Positions 8,778-18,769 of a stretch of 64,000 bases of DNA are shown piece by piece (the first letter of the stretch is position 1; each line of letters starts with the position of its first letter). The stretch covers positions 1 to 64,000 of the forward strand of contig NZ_JAUZVZ010000013.1 in the NCBI RefSeq assembly GCF_030717845.1. Reading direction: 5' to 3'. This stretch comes from Alkalimonas collagenimarina. Lineage in GTDB: Bacteria; Pseudomonadota; Gammaproteobacteria; Enterobacterales; Alteromonadaceae. The notes beneath the pieces were generated by a model that saw only the letters and a program-made list of their open reading frames with translations, did not search any database and had not been told where the DNA came from. Both the position numbers and the translations under genes were made by a program.

Positions 8778-10775
8778 TTAACCGCGCAGTAATTCACGTG
8801 CAGCACTCAACACGCGCTCACTAGTGATACCAAAGTGTTCAAATAGCTGCTCTGCAGGCGCTGACTCGCCGAAAGACGTCATGCCAATCACGGCGCCATT
8901 CAAACCAACGTACTTGTACCAACCATCGGTTATCCCTGCTTCGACCGCAATGCGCCGACTAACTGCTGCAGGCAAAACCTGCTCACGGTAGCTGGCATCC
9001 TGCGCCTCGAACACGTCCGTCGATGGCATGGATACTACCCGTACTTTATGGCCATCTGCCTGCAATGTTTCAGCCGCTTGCATTGCCAGCTGAACCTCCG
9101 AACCGGTGCCAATCAGAATAAGCTCTGGTGTGCCTTCACAATCTAACAATACATAGCCACCACGGCGAATCGCCGCTACTTGCTCGGGGTTGCGCTGCTG
9201 CTGCGGCAAACCCTGGCGGGTAAAGATTAAGCTGCTTGGGCCATTTTTACGTTCAATCGCTGCCTGCCATGCCACGGCCGACTCTACTTGATCGCAAGGA
9301 CGCCAGTTCATTAGGTTAGGCGTAGCGCGTAATGCGACCAATTGCTCAACCGGTTGGTGCGTTGGGCCATCTTCACCCAAACCGATGGAGTCGTGCGTGT
9401 ACACAAAGATCACGCGTTGCTTCATCAAGGCAGCCATGCGAACCGCATTGCGGGCATACTCCATAAACATCAGGAAGGTCGCACCGTAAGGTACAAAACC
9501 ACCATGCAGGGCGATGCCGTTCATAATGGCCGACATGCCAAATTCGCGCACACCGTAATAAATGTAGTTACCGCTGGCATCAGTCTGAGTTAATGGCTGA
9601 GAGCCAGACCAGATGGTTAAGTTGGAACCAGCTAAATCGGCCGAACCGCCCATAAACTCTGGCAACATAGGGCCAAAAGCGTTCAACGTATTTTGCGATG
9701 CTTTACGGGTGGCTATGTTTTGAGGATTGGCCTGTAAATCAGCGATGTAAGCGGCACTTTGCTCCGCCCAATCTGCCGGTAAGTCGCCATCCATTCGACG
9801 TTCAAACTCAGCCGCTAACTCAGGGTGGGCAGCACGATAGGCTGTTAACTTCTGTTGCCAGTCTTGCTCCGCAGCCGCTCCTTTGCTCTTGGCATCCCAT
9901 TCGGCATAGATATCAGCTGGAATGTCAAAGGGTGCATGTGGCCATTGCAAAAACTCACGACTAGCGGCAATTTCAGCATCACCCAAAGGCGCACCATGAC
10001 AATCATGGCTGCCCGCTTTGTTAGGAGCACCATAACCAATTACTGTTTTACAGCAAATAAGCGTAGGTTGGTCGGTTGCACGTGCGGCTTCGATGGCTGC
10101 TTTCACTGCTGCAGAGTCATGGCCATCGACGGCTTCAATGACATGCCAGCCATAGGCTTTAAAACGTGCCGGGGTATCATCGGTAAACCAGCCTTCGACT
10201 TCACCATCGATGGAGATACCATTGTCATCCCAAAACGCAATCAGCTTACCAAGGCCCAGGGTGCCCGCAAGAGAGCAGGCTTCATGCGAAATCCCTTCCA
10301 TTAAGCAACCATCACCCAAAAACACGTAGGTAAAATGATCGACCACCTCATGATCTGGCCGATTAAACTGTGCTGCCATGGATTTTTCGGCAATCGCCAT
10401 ACCGACCGCATTGGTGATACCTTGTCCTAATGGCCCTGTGGTGGTTTCTACCCCAGGGGCATAACCATACTCCGGGTGGCCCGGTGTTTTTGAATGCAGC
10501 TGACGAAACTGTTTCAGATCATCGATGCTCAGTTCATAGCCAGCAAGATGCAACAGCGAATACAGCAGCATGGAACCATGGCCATTGGATAGCACAAAGC
10601 GATCGCGATCGGCCCAGTTCGGGTTGGTCGGGTTGTGCTTTAAAAAATCACGCCATAATACTTCAGCAATATCAGCCATACCCATTGGGGCGCCTGGGTG
10701 ACCTGATTTGGCTTTTTGAACGGCATCCATGCTTAGGGCACGAATCGCATTGGCGAGTTGTTTACGAGAAGGCAT
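8778..10775 (-). CDS. tkt: Transketolase
   Basis: A 665-residue thiamine-diphosphate enzyme that moves two-carbon units in the pentose phosphate pathway. Seen: [11 protein letters not shown] near residue 25, the ThDP/metal motif [13 protein letters not shown] with downstream WDDN, the pyrimidine domain with [28 protein letters not shown] and [20 protein letters not shown], and a C-terminal domain with [10 protein letters not shown]. The ATG at 10775 has AGGAG upstream. It leads the tkt-epd-pgk-fba operon; its promoter lies in the 389-bp region shared with the divergent metK. Confidence 0.96.
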   Translation of the reverse strand: MPSRKQLANAIRALSMDAVQKAKSGHPGAPMGMADIAEVLWRDFLKHNPTNPNWADRDRFVLSNGHGSMLLYSLLHLAGYELSIDDLKQFRQLHSKTPGHPEYGYAPGVETTTGPLGQGITNAVGMAIAEKSMAAQFNRPDHEVVDHFTYVFLGDGCLMEGISHEACSLAGTLGLGKLIAFWDDNGISIDGEVEGWFTDDTPARFKAYGWHVIEAVDGHDSAAVKAAIEAARATDQPTLICCKTVIGYGAPNKAGSHDCHGAPLGDAEIAASREFLQWPHAPFDIPADIYAEWDAKSKGAAAEQDWQQKLTAYRAAHPELAAEFERRMDGDLPADWAEQSAAYIADLQANPQNIATRKASQNTLNAFGPMLPEFMGGSADLAGSNLTIWSGSQPLTQTDASGNYIYYGVREFGMSAIMNGIALHGGFVPYGATFLMFMEYARNAVRMAALMKQRVIFVYTHDSIGLGEDGPTHQPVEQLVALRATPNLMNWRPCDQVESAVAWQAAIERKNGPSSLIFTRQGLPQQQRNPEQVAAIRRGGYVLLDCEGTPELILIGTGSEVQLAMQAAETLQADGHKVRVVSMPSTDVFEAQDASYREQVLPAAVSRRIAVEAGITDGWYKYVGLNGAVIGMTSFGESAPAEQLFEHFGITSERVLSAARELLRG

Positions 10776-11164
10776 GCTTACTCCTGGGCAGTCTGTATGT
10801 GTTCGATTCTGTGATGAAGTACGCTCGGCTGTGATGCCAAACCATGATCACCTGAGATTTGCTGTTATACCGTGGCTGTTTTACCGACATTTGTTTTTAT
10901 GCCGCATATTTTCACTCAGGCAACTGCTAATGGCAAATTTAAATCATCGCGTCTGGCTTTTACCCGGAATTGTCCCGAATTGAATTCCAGAGGTGACACA
11001 GCCAATCTGGCGTCACAGACGTCTGGAAGTCAACTTTTTCTAGCCAAGGCTGATCTAATTCTTTAAAATAGCCGTTAACACGGTCCGACGACCACGAACT
11101 CGTACTGGGTAAAACCTTCGTCACGAGTTGTACCTATTTAATTTTATGGATGGACATAACGCCC
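10776..11164. other. Divergent tkt/metK intergenic region
   Basis: 389 bp without a gene, holding the promoters of tkt (minus) and metK (plus). Besides the MetJ-type box listed separately, there is an inverted repeat AACTCGT (11097-11103) with ACGAGTT (11123-11129) in the metK leader, loop 19 nt, which could form a weak stem. No SAM riboswitch architecture was recognised. Confidence 0.5.
11017..11032 (+). promoter_or_regulatory. MetJ-type operator (met box) upstream of metK
   Basis: 11017-11024 reads AGACGTCT, an exact copy of the 8-bp met box that the SAM-loaded MetJ repressor binds in tandem. The adjacent octamer GGAAGTCA (11025-11032) matches five of eight positions. It lies about 140 bp before the metK start, in a region that can hold the promoter. 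metK is a known MetJ target in enterobacteria, so context and sequence agree; only one box is strong. Confidence 0.65.
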
Positions 11165-12313
11165 ATGGCTCAACATATTTTTACGTCTGAATCTGTTTCT
11201 GAAGGGCATCCGGATAAAATTGCTGATCAAATTTCTGATGCAGTATTGGATGCTATTTTATCGCAAGACCCCAAAGCCCGCGTGGCTTGTGAGACCTTCG
11301 TCAAAACTGGCATGGTGCTGGTTGGCGGTGAAATCACCACTTCTGCCTGGGTTGATATAGAAGAATTAACCCGTAAAACAGTGCGTGATATCGGCTATGT
11401 TCATTCCGACATGGGCTTTGATGCCGATTCTTGTGCGGTATTAAATGCCATTGGTAAGCAATCACCTGATATCAATCAGGGCGTTGATCGCGCATCACCT
11501 TCAGAGCAGGGTGCTGGTGATCAAGGTTTGATGTTTGGTTATGCCAGCAACGAAACCGATGTGCTGATGCCTGCTCCTATCACGTATTCTCATCGTTTAG
11601 TGCAACGTCAGGCGCAAGTTCGTAAAGATGGCACCCTGCCGTGGTTGCGTCCCGATGCCAAATCACAGTTGAGCTTTATCTATGAAGATGGCAAGCCGGT
11701 GGGTATTGATGCCGTAGTATTGTCGACCCAACATTGCGATACCATCAGTACCGAAGACCTGCGCGAAGCAGTGATGGAAGAAATTATCAAGCCTGTATTG
11801 CCTGCGGAATGGCTGACCAGTGCGACCAAGTTCTTTATCAACCCAACTGGTCGCTTTGTTATTGGTGGTCCAATGGGCGACTGTGGTTTAACCGGTCGTA
11901 AAATCATCGTCGATACCTATGGTGGTATGGCCCGTCATGGTGGTGGTGCCTTCTCTGGTAAAGATCCATCCAAGGTGGATCGCTCTGCGGCCTATGCTGC
12001 TCGTTATGTGGCAAAAAACATCGTCGCAGCTGGTTTAGCTGAACGCTGTGAAATTCAGGTGTCTTACGCAATAGGTGTGGCTGAGCCGACCTCAATCAGC
12101 GTAGAAACCTTTGGCACCAGCAAGCTGGGCGAAGATCAATTGATTGGATTAATTCGTGAGCATTTCGACCTGCGTCCACATGGCCTGATTGAAATGCTGC
12201 AACTGGAGCGGCCTATTTACTTACCTACTGCGGCCTACGGACACTTTGGTCGACCAGAGTTCCCTTGGGAGCAAACCGACAAAGCCGACGTCTTGCGTCA
12301 GTACGCCAAGTAA
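11165..12313 (+). CDS. metK: S-adenosylmethionine synthetase
   Basis: A 382-residue methionine adenosyltransferase that makes SAM from ATP and methionine. Seen: [15 protein letters not shown] at the N-terminus, [12 protein letters not shown] (the conserved loop), [21 protein letters not shown] and [19 protein letters not shown], all family signatures. The ATG at 11165 (MAQHIF) is chosen over the one at 11150 because nearly all MetK proteins start here and GGA lies 9 nt upstream. It stands alone as a transcription unit with a met box upstream and a strong terminator downstream. Confidence 0.97.
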   Translation: MAQHIFTSESVSEGHPDKIADQISDAVLDAILSQDPKARVACETFVKTGMVLVGGEITTSAWVDIEELTRKTVRDIGYVHSDMGFDADSCAVLNAIGKQSPDINQGVDRASPSEQGAGDQGLMFGYASNETDVLMPAPITYSHRLVQRQAQVRKDGTLPWLRPDAKSQLSFIYEDGKPVGIDAVVLSTQHCDTISTEDLREAVMEEIIKPVLPAEWLTSATKFFINPTGRFVIGGPMGDCGLTGRKIIVDTYGGMARHGGGAFSGKDPSKVDRSAAYAARYVAKNIVAAGLAERCEIQVSYAIGVAEPTSISVETFGTSKLGEDQLIGLIREHFDLRPHGLIEMLQLERPIYLPTAAYGHFGRPEFPWEQTDKADVLRQYAK

Positions 12314-12331
12314 TCACTGCCCACGATCTTG

Positions 12332-12357
12332 AAAGGAGAGCTTAAGCTCTCCTTTTC
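12332..12357 (+). terminator. Rho-independent terminator of metK
   Basis: Perfect 12-bp inverted repeat AAAGGAGAGCTT/AAGCTCTCCTTT directly followed by T-rich sequence, 18 bp after the metK stop codon. Confidence 0.9.
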
Positions 12358-12389
12358 TGTATTTATTGGGGCCTCACCTTATTTTGTCC

Positions 12390-12417
12390 TTATCAATTAC
12401 GCCTTTTTGTGTATGAT
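12390..12417 (+). promoter_or_regulatory. Possible sigma-70 promoter of the AbgT gene
   Basis: TTATCA (12390-12395), 16 bp spacer, TATGAT (12412-12417), about 90 bp upstream of the AbgT start. Modest match to consensus; no other candidate is better in this gap. Confidence 0.3.
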
Positions 12418-12506
12418 AAAGACGTTTAGCTTCCAGGGTTCAGCTGTTCGTTAGTTCAGCTAACAAAATAAAAATATAAAAAGATAAATAGGTCAAAGGA
12501 AATACT

Positions 12507-14084
12507 ATGTCTGATCAAACTGCCGCCGTAGAAAATAACGGCTGGATGAATCGTGCGCTCAATACCATCGAAGTAGTTGGTAATAAACTACCTGATCCAG
12601 CAGTGCTTTTTGCGCTATTAATGGTGCTGGTCTGGATCCTGTCTTGGTTATTTTCTGGTGTCACCTTTAACGAGTTAGATCCTCGCACTGGTGAAGGTAT
12701 TCAGATTGTCAACTTGCTGTCTGGTAGTGCCATGACCGAGTTCAGCGCCAATATTGTCACTACTTTTGTTAACTTTCCGCCCCTTGGTGTGGTTCTGGTT
12801 GCCATGTTGGGTCTTGGCGTGGCCGAATACACTGGCTTTATTAATGCTAGCTTACGCTCTATTCTTTCCATCACGCCAAAAATGCTATTAACGCCGGTAT
12901 TGATTGCTGTAGGTATTTTAAGCCATGTCGCGGTCGATGCAGGCTATGTTCTGGTTATTCCACTTGGCGCTGTCATTTTTTATGCTGCTGGTCGACATCC
13001 ACTTGCCGGTATTGCTGCTGCATTTGCAGGTGTATCCGGCGGCTTTTCTGCCACCTTTTTCGTTCCATCAAGCCTAGACCCACTTCTGGCTGGTATGACT
13101 GAGATTTCAGCTCAGATCATGGATCCTAGTGTTACTGTTAACTCGCTTAATAACTACTTCTTCACGACCGCTTCAACATTTTTAATTGTGCTGATAGGTT
13201 GGTTTTTAACGGATAAAGTGATCGAGCCTCGTTTAAAAGCTACTAAGGTTGATGGTGACACATCGCAAATGGTCTCGATGGATGCCTTAACGGATCAAGA
13301 GCGTAAAGGCTTGCGTGCAGCATCATTCTCTATGTTGGTGATGATCGTCTTACTCGTGTTAAGTGTGCTCCCAGAAAATACGCCTTGGGCTGCTTCGCCA
13401 GAAAATGTCGCAGAAGGCTTGAACCCGTTATTGGTCAATACAGCACCGCTAATGCAGTCTATCGTTACACTGATATTTATATTTTTCCTGGTGCCGGGTG
13501 TTGTTTACGGGTATGTCTCAGGCTCGGTGCAAAATCACCGTGATGTGATAAAAGGTATGAGCCATGCAATGAGTGGTATGGGTTACTACATCGTCATGGC
13601 TTTTTTCTGTGCATTATTTATTTACTCCTTCACGCAATCTAATTTGGGTGTGTTATTAGCACTTAAAGGTGCTAATGCGTTAAAAGCTATGGGTATGCCG
13701 CTGGCGTTAACGTTGGTTGGAATTGTATTTTTATCTGGCTTTGTCAACCTTGTTGTCGGTTCGGCCTCGGCAAAATGGGCGTTGATTGGCGCCATTATGG
13801 TGCCAATGCTGATGGAACTGGGTATTTCCCCCGATTTAACTCAAGCCGCTTATCGCGTTGGTGATTCATCCACCAATATTATCACCCCATTATTGCCCTA
13901 TTTCCCGTTAATTGTGGTGTTCTGTCAGAAGTACGTGAAAAACAGCGGCATCGGTACTCTGGTTGCATTAATGCTTCCTTTCTCCATTGCTATGATAGTG
14001 CTCTGGACAGCCTTCTTACTTGGTTTCTGGGCGCTAAATATACCTCTTGGGTTTGGCGCAAGTTATACCTACCCAGCGGGCTAA
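12507..14084 (+). CDS. AbgT family transporter
   Basis: A 525-residue inner-membrane protein with at least ten hydrophobic segments and the AbgT-family features: NKLPDPAVLFALLMVLVWILSW near the start, AGVSGGFSATFF, NLVVGSASAKWALIGAIMVPML and YRVGDSSTNIITPLLPYFPLI near the C-terminus. Family members import p-aminobenzoyl-glutamate (AbgT) or export sulfonamides (MtrF, YdaH). No abgA/abgB hydrolase genes are adjacent, so the substrate is undetermined and export is possible. It is flanked by terminators on both sides and therefore monocistronic. AAAGGAAA precedes the ATG. Confidence 0.9.
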   Translation: MSDQTAAVENNGWMNRALNTIEVVGNKLPDPAVLFALLMVLVWILSWLFSGVTFNELDPRTGEGIQIVNLLSGSAMTEFSANIVTTFVNFPPLGVVLVAMLGLGVAEYTGFINASLRSILSITPKMLLTPVLIAVGILSHVAVDAGYVLVIPLGAVIFYAAGRHPLAGIAAAFAGVSGGFSATFFVPSSLDPLLAGMTEISAQIMDPSVTVNSLNNYFFTTASTFLIVLIGWFLTDKVIEPRLKATKVDGDTSQMVSMDALTDQERKGLRAASFSMLVMIVLLVLSVLPENTPWAASPENVAEGLNPLLVNTAPLMQSIVTLIFIFFLVPGVVYGYVSGSVQNHRDVIKGMSHAMSGMGYYIVMAFFCALFIYSFTQSNLGVLLALKGANALKAMGMPLALTLVGIVFLSGFVNLVVGSASAKWALIGAIMVPMLMELGISPDLTQAAYRVGDSSTNIITPLLPYFPLIVVFCQKYVKNSGIGTLVALMLPFSIAMIVLWTAFLLGFWALNIPLGFGASYTYPAG

Positions 14085-14102
14085 CCCACTTATGACTGCC
14101 CT

Positions 14103-14132
14103 AAAGCCCTCTCATAACTGAGAGGGCTTTTT
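14103..14132 (+). terminator. Rho-independent terminator of the AbgT gene
   Basis: 12-bp stem AAAGCCCTCTCA/TGAGAGGGCTTT with a TAAC loop, followed by a T run, 18 bp after the stop codon. Confidence 0.93.
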
Positions 14133-14170
14133 CTTTTGCAGCATGCACTTATGTCAGTTTTGTTTACAAT

Positions 14171-14217
14171 TGATATAGTTGAATGAAGCCACTAAATTAC
14201 AATAGCCTGATATAGTT
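14171..14217 (+). repeat. Direct repeat TGATATAGTT upstream of a sigma-54 promoter
   Basis: The decamer TGATATAGTT occurs at 14171-14180 and again at 14208-14217, 37 bp apart start to start and just upstream of the predicted sigma-54 promoter. This is where an enhancer-binding activator could bind. PrsR, the activator linked to PEP-CTERM systems, is a candidate by context only. Confidence 0.45.
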
Positions 14218-14230
14218 AGGTAAATAATAC

Positions 14231-14246
14231 TGGCCTGAAATTTGCT
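14231..14246 (+). promoter_or_regulatory. Sigma-54 (RpoN) promoter of the PEP-CTERM gene
   Basis: TGGCCTGAAATTTGCT fits the -24/-12 consensus TGGCAC-N5-TTGC, with GG and GC exactly ten bases apart. It is 80 bp before the start codon of the PEP-CTERM gene. PEP-CTERM genes have been linked to RpoN and the PrsK/PrsR pair in other bacteria, which supports the assignment. Confidence 0.65.
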
Positions 14247-14325
14247 TCTAGTAAAATAATAAAAAACAATACTAAAGTTTTTGCTGTAAAGGATTCATGC
14301 AAAAAATTGTTTTAGGAGAAAATTT

Positions 14326-15240
14326 ATGTCTAAGCACCTAATAGCTGGTTTAGCATTCGTCGGTTTTGTGGCTTTAACCACAGGTAAAGCTGAAGCAGGC
14401 TTAGTAACGCCAACCTTCAATAATGAAAATTGTTCAGCCGTAACTCTGACCTCGGTAAGTAATTTGGGGGCTCCTGGTACCAACTTATTAAGTCAAAGCT
14501 ATAACGCTAATCAGTGTATTGGCTTTATCGGGCCAAACCCATCACACAATGACGATCCTTTTAACAATATCAATAATCCCACTACCAACATTGGTTACCT
14601 GGGTGATGGTTTGCTAAATGGGGGTGTCCATAACGGAAACCAGTACTTCATTGGTACTGAGTTTATCGATCAGAGCGATTTGCAGGATCTGCAAACTAGC
14701 GGCAACTTTATCGATCCGGGCTGGATCCATCTTGGTCACTTTAACGGTGATAACAGCAATTGGACCTATTCGTCACTGGGTACAGGGCTGGTGAAAGATG
14801 ATGAACCGGTTACGCCATTAAATATCGCTGATTTATTAGAGCTATCTTTGGACTGTACCTCGGGCAATGCCAATGACTGCAAAGCCGGTACCTGGACAAT
14901 ATCGACCAAACTGGACATTATTGAACAAGTTCAAGCCTTACTTGGCCCAGCCACCTTCGATCACCTGGCATTTTCCATCAAAGCTGGTCCAAGCTTTGTG
15001 GTCTATGATTTTAATTTTAAGAATATCTTTGCAAATGAAAACGACCCTTTGCTAAATTTTAATACCCCCTATATTTTGAGTGGTACTTTCAACACGTCGG
15101 ATCTGGGCAATAAGGGAGTATCCCATCTGAATATAATGGCTCGGGATCCAATAGATACCACAACGGTTGACGTCCCTGCTCCTGCTACTCTTGCTATTCT
15201 GGGATTAGGCTTATTGGTACTTCGCTTGTTCCGCCGATAG
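14326..15240 (+). CDS. PEP-CTERM sorted secreted protein
   Basis: A 304-residue exported protein. It has a signal peptide (to about residue 24, KAEA), a body rich in N, G, D and T with several possible disulphide cysteines (for example DCTSGNANDCKAG), and the C-terminal sorting signal VPAPATLAILGLGLLVLRLFRR (residues 283-304): Pro-rich motif, hydrophobic helix, basic end. An exosortase is expected to cleave it during surface transit, usually for biofilm or exopolysaccharide matrix. No exosortase is in the window. AGGAGA precedes the ATG. The body resembles no enzyme family that I recognise. Confidence 0.88.
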   Translation: MSKHLIAGLAFVGFVALTTGKAEAGLVTPTFNNENCSAVTLTSVSNLGAPGTNLLSQSYNANQCIGFIGPNPSHNDDPFNNINNPTTNIGYLGDGLLNGGVHNGNQYFIGTEFIDQSDLQDLQTSGNFIDPGWIHLGHFNGDNSNWTYSSLGTGLVKDDEPVTPLNIADLLELSLDCTSGNANDCKAGTWTISTKLDIIEQVQALLGPATFDHLAFSIKAGPSFVVYDFNFKNIFANENDPLLNFNTPYILSGTFNTSDLGNKGVSHLNIMARDPIDTTTVDVPAPATLAILGLGLLVLRLFRR

Positions 15241-15264
15241 TGTCTGATTTCTTTACATATTGAT

Positions 15265-15287
15265 AAAACCCGCTTCGGCGGGTTTTT
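15265..15287 (+). terminator. Rho-independent terminator of the PEP-CTERM gene
   Basis: 9-bp stem AAAACCCGC/GCGGGTTTT with a TTCG tetraloop, followed by T-rich sequence, 25 bp after the stop. Confidence 0.93.
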
Positions 15288-15346
15288 CTTTGGAAAACGC
15301 CCCTCTCTTGCTACCATATCTTCATTGATCATCACAATGATGCCCT

Positions 15347-16072
15347 ATGCGAATTCCAAGAATTTATGTCGACCACCCTCTTTCGCTAACCACACATGAA
15401 CTACCAGCCGAGGCTGCTGCTCATGTTGGCCGGGTTCTGCGAATGCAGGCTGGAGATGCCCTGCAGCTTTTTAATGGCGACGGTAACAATTATGCCGCAA
15501 CCATTGAGCAAGCAAGCAAGAAGCAAGTGCTGGTTGTAGTTTCCCACTGCGAACCTAACCCAACGGAATCCCGTCTTCACTTACATTTAGGCCAAGTAAT
15601 TTCACGTGGAGATCGGATGGATTTTGCCATCCAAAAAGCGGTTGAGCTTGGTGTGACCTGCATTACTCCACTGTTTTCTGAGCGTTGTGGTGTCAAATTG
15701 GATGGTGAGCGACTGGAGAAAAAGCAACTGCAATGGCAAAAAATCGTGATCTCTGCCTGTGAACAGTCCGGCCGAAGTGTGGTACCTCAAGTATTGCCAG
15801 CACAAAATTTGGCTCACTGGCTGGCAGAGGCAACAAAAGATCTGAAGTTAACCTTGCATCCGTGGGCAACTAACACCATAAAGACCATAGAGCCTATTGA
15901 GCATATTCGTTTGATGATTGGCCCTGAAGGGGGCTTTAGCGATCAGGAAATGGCCGCCGCTGAACAAGCGGGTTATCTTGGCGTTCAACTAGGTCCTCGT
16001 GTACTACGCACAGAAACCGCAGCACTGACGGCCATCAGTGCGTTGCAGCTGCAATTTGGCGATCTTGCCTAA
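15347..16072 (+). CDS. rsmE: 16S rRNA (uracil-1498-N3)-methyltransferase
   Basis: A 241-residue SPOUT methyltransferase that methylates U1498 of 16S rRNA. Seen: N-terminal PUA-like part ([21 protein letters not shown]), [18 protein letters not shown], the ERCGVKL segment, then the knot region [11 protein letters not shown] and [16 protein letters not shown]. The length is typical. It starts the rsmE-gshB-yqgE-ruvX series, which is conserved in many gammaproteobacteria. Confidence 0.95.
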   Translation: MRIPRIYVDHPLSLTTHELPAEAAAHVGRVLRMQAGDALQLFNGDGNNYAATIEQASKKQVLVVVSHCEPNPTESRLHLHLGQVISRGDRMDFAIQKAVELGVTCITPLFSERCGVKLDGERLEKKQLQWQKIVISACEQSGRSVVPQVLPAQNLAHWLAEATKDLKLTLHPWATNTIKTIEPIEHIRLMIGPEGGFSDQEMAAAEQAGYLGVQLGPRVLRTETAALTAISALQLQFGDLA

Positions 16073-16125
16073 GGGCAGTGAGTTCCGACTGAATTGTGCA
16101 TCATTTAACTGAAAAGAGCGCTACT

Positions 16126-17091
16126 ATGACCACTCGTTCTATGGGTATCGTGATGGATCCGATTGCGGATATCACCATCAAAAAAGACACCAGCTTCGCT
16201 ATGTTGCTGCAAGCGCAATTGCGTGGCTATACCATCCACTACATGGAAATGGCCGATCTTTATCTGTTGGAAGGCGAAGCCAGAGCCCACACCAAGCTGC
16301 TGGTGGTCGAGGAAAATGAACAAAACTGGTATCAGTTTGGTCAGCAGCAAGACATCGCACTGGCTGATCTTGATGTTATCTTAATGCGCAAAGATCCGCC
16401 CTTTGATACCGAATACATCTATGCCACTTACATGCTTGAGCTGGCTGAGCAACGCGGTACGCTCATCGTCAACAAACCACAAAGCTTACGCGATGCCAAT
16501 GAAAAGCTGTATACCAGCTGGTTTAGTGAACATACGCCGAAAACCATGGTTAGCCGCGACAGCAAGCGGCTGCGCGAATTCTGGCAACAGCATCAGGATG
16601 TGATCCTGAAACCCTTGGATGGCATGGGTGGCGCCTCTATTTTTCGTTTAAAAGCGGATGACCCCAATGTCGCTGTGGTTCTGGAAACCTTAACTGCGCA
16701 CAATACTCGTTTCGCCATGGCGCAGCAGTTTATCCCTGCTATCAGTGATGGCGATAAACGCATCTTGATGATCAATGGCGAACCCGTGCCTTATTGTTTG
16801 GCTCGAATTCCCGCTCAGGGTGAAACGCGGGGTAATTTAGCAGCGGGTGGCCGCGGTGAAGTAAGGCCGATTAGTGAATCTGATCGCACGATTGCCAAAG
16901 CCGTTGGTCCAACTCTGAAAGCCAAAGGGCTTATTTTTGTCGGCCTGGATATTATTGGTGATAAACTCACTGAGATAAATGTCACCAGCCCCACTTGCGT
17001 GCGCGAAATTGAAGCAGCAGCTCCGGTGGATATCATGGGGCAGTTGTTTGATACCATAGAACAACTTCTTAGCGAAACGTCAGGCACTTAA
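16126..17091 (+). CDS. gshB: Glutathione synthetase
   Basis: A 321-residue ATP-grasp enzyme that joins glycine to gamma-glutamylcysteine. Seen: MGIVMDPIADITIKKDTSFAM at the N-terminus, ILMRKDPPFDTEYIY, the ATP-binding LKPLDGMGGASIFR, AQQFIPAISDGDKRI, RGNLAAGGRG (glycine-rich loop) and INVTSPTCVREIE. The ATG at 16126 is chosen because it matches the family start; the upstream ATG at 16096 adds ten residues without support. 22 bp before yqgE. Confidence 0.96.
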   Translation: MTTRSMGIVMDPIADITIKKDTSFAMLLQAQLRGYTIHYMEMADLYLLEGEARAHTKLLVVEENEQNWYQFGQQQDIALADLDVILMRKDPPFDTEYIYATYMLELAEQRGTLIVNKPQSLRDANEKLYTSWFSEHTPKTMVSRDSKRLREFWQQHQDVILKPLDGMGGASIFRLKADDPNVAVVLETLTAHNTRFAMAQQFIPAISDGDKRILMINGEPVPYCLARIPAQGETRGNLAAGGRGEVRPISESDRTIAKAVGPTLKAKGLIFVGLDIIGDKLTEINVTSPTCVREIEAAAPVDIMGQLFDTIEQLLSETSGT

Positions 17092-17113
17092 CGCCCATTA
17101 AAACGAGGTGAGT

Positions 17114-17671
17114 ATGCAGACATTACAGCACCATTTTTTAATTGCAATGCCATCACTAGAAGACCCTTTTTTTCAACGCAGCGTCACCTACATCTGCGAG
17201 CACAATGCTGAAGGTGCCATGGGTATTGTTATTAACCATCCACTGAAAGCCACTGTGGGCGAACTGCTTGAACAACTGGATATCACCTTTGACAGCACAA
17301 GTAGCATTGCTGAACAGGCCGTTTGTGCCGGGGGTCCGGTGCAGGTAGATCGTGGTTTTGTTCTTCATAGTGCCAGACCGGGTTACCAAAGCAGTTTGGA
17401 GTTAAATGACGAGCTGATGATCACCACATCAAAAGATATTTTGCAGCAGCTGACCTCCGAAGAAGCACCTCGTAAATTTTTATTAGCCTTAGGTTATGCG
17501 GGCTGGACACCTGGCCAATTGGAGCAAGAAATTGCCGATAACTCCTGGCTGGTGATCCCGGCTGACCCCAGTATTATCTTTGATCTTGCTCATGCCCAGA
17601 AATGGGAGGCGGCCACCAGAACCATGGGCATTGAGTCATGGCAGTTGACGGGCGAAACCGGACACGCCTGA
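17114..17671 (+). CDS. yqgE: YqgE/AlgH family protein
   Basis: A 185-residue member of the UPF0301 (YqgE/AlgH) family, recognised from [48 protein letters not shown] and [15 protein letters not shown]. The biochemical role is unknown, although it is nearly always next to ruvX. The ATG at 17114 has GAGG five bases upstream; the GTG at 17108 is inside that site and is unlikely. Its stop overlaps the ruvX start (TGATG). Confidence 0.93.
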   Translation: MQTLQHHFLIAMPSLEDPFFQRSVTYICEHNAEGAMGIVINHPLKATVGELLEQLDITFDSTSSIAEQAVCAGGPVQVDRGFVLHSARPGYQSSLELNDELMITTSKDILQQLTSEEAPRKFLLALGYAGWTPGQLEQEIADNSWLVIPADPSIIFDLAHAQKWEAATRTMGIESWQLTGETGHA

Positions 17672-18108
17672 TGACAACAAGCTCCCATATCAGCAATAAA
17701 CATCGATCGGTCCTGACTTTTGATTACGGTACCAAAAGTATTGGCGTAGCCATTGGTCAGGAGCTAACCGGCAGTGCTAGCCTATTGCCCGCTTTAAAAG
17801 CCCGCGACGGCATTCCAGACTGGACACAGATTGAGAAGCTACTCAAAGAATGGCAGCCAGATTTACTACTGGTCGGCTTGCCGCTCAATATGGATGGCAG
17901 TGAACAAGACTTTACTGTACGAACCCGCAAATTCGCCAACCGCCTGCATGGCCGTTTTGGTTTGCCTGTTGAACTGCACGATGAGCGCCTGACAACCGCC
18001 GATGCCCGCCAGCAACTGTTCGACGAAGGCGGCTTTCGTAACCTGAGCAAAGACAAGGTCGATAGCCTATCTGCTCGTATCATTTTTGAGAGTTGGTATG
18101 AGCGCTAA
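17671..18108 (+). CDS. ruvX: Holliday junction resolvase-like protein RuvX/YqgF
   Basis: A 145-residue RNase H-fold protein. Seen: [17 protein letters not shown] with the first acidic residue, [27 protein letters not shown] and the terminal [16 protein letters not shown] with the last acidic residue. YqgF is implicated in 16S rRNA 5' end processing in E. coli and was first proposed as a resolvase. The start at 17671 overlaps the yqgE stop, and translational coupling is likely. Confidence 0.93.
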   Translation: MTTSSHISNKHRSVLTFDYGTKSIGVAIGQELTGSASLLPALKARDGIPDWTQIEKLLKEWQPDLLLVGLPLNMDGSEQDFTVRTRKFANRLHGRFGLPVELHDERLTTADARQQLFDEGGFRNLSKDKVDSLSARIIFESWYER

Positions 18109-18346
18109 CAGCCCCACCCGACGCATTGAGCCCGGCTATTATCAGCACTACAAGGGCTCATACTATCAGGTACTTGATGTCGCCCGGCATAGCGAAACTG
18201 AAGAGTGGCTGGTGATTTACCGGCCCATGTATGGTGAGCAAGCGCTATGGGCCAGGCCGCTCAGCATGTTCACTGAACACGTTTCCGTACACCAGCAACG
18301 GCTACCTCGCTTTCGTTATATAGGCTCACAACTACCGACAAGTTAA
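18098..18346 (+). CDS. DUF1653 family protein
   Basis: An 82-residue cytoplasmic protein with the DUF1653 pattern: [50 protein letters not shown]. Members are small beta-rich proteins of unknown function. It starts inside the end of ruvX (11-bp overlap, different frame), so it is the last gene of that operon. Confidence 0.85.
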   Translation: MSANSPTRRIEPGYYQHYKGSYYQVLDVARHSETEEWLVIYRPMYGEQALWARPLSMFTEHVSVHQQRLPRFRYIGSQLPTS

Positions 18347-18510
18347 CACTATGCTTGCCACTGTCTACCGAAAATCACCGCAAACAACCGCTTATCACTT
18401 TTTTAGCTACCACGCATCTATTGCCATGTAGTATCCATGCTGTACTTGATGCCAAGCGATAGCAAAATATCGTTACATTTTACTTTTATAGTCATACACC
18501 GGAGCATGGT

Positions 18511-18765
18511 ATGTTTGAATCGTCTGAGTGGGTCTATTTAATTGAACAAAGTAGCGTTGGATTTTTCATCTGGTTTATCCCGCTTTTTTTGTTTATTTAC
18601 TTTGTCCCGACACTGATTGCTGTATTTTTTAATCGTAACCATTTGGGAAAGATCGCCTTGGCGAACATACCAGCAGGATTTTCTGTCATTGCTTGGTGTG
18701 CACTAATAGGCGTTGCGTTTAGTGGCAAGTTGTTGACGAAAAAATCATTGGAAAAAACGGAGTGA
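18511..18765 (+). CDS. Small membrane protein, superinfection immunity (Imm) like
   Basis: An 84-residue protein with two transmembrane helices (about residues 15-40 and 50-72). The segment FVPTLIAVFFNRNHLGKIALANIPAGFSVIAWCALIGVAF follows the superinfection-immunity family pattern (named for T4 Imm), where a polar RNH motif sits between the helices. Such genes are common in bacterial chromosomes without phage. GGAG precedes the ATG. The next gene starts 4 bp later, so it probably leads the Yip1-MacAB-LytSR operon. The role is unknown. Confidence 0.7.
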   Translation: MFESSEWVYLIEQSSVGFFIWFIPLFLFIYFVPTLIAVFFNRNHLGKIALANIPAGFSVIAWCALIGVAFSGKLLTKKSLEKTE

Positions 18766-18769
18766 AACC

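Noticed and set aside
8426-8824. A 132-codon plus-strand open frame opposite epd and the end of tkt.
   Set aside because: It lies antisense to two well supported enzyme genes; composition follows their codon shadow.
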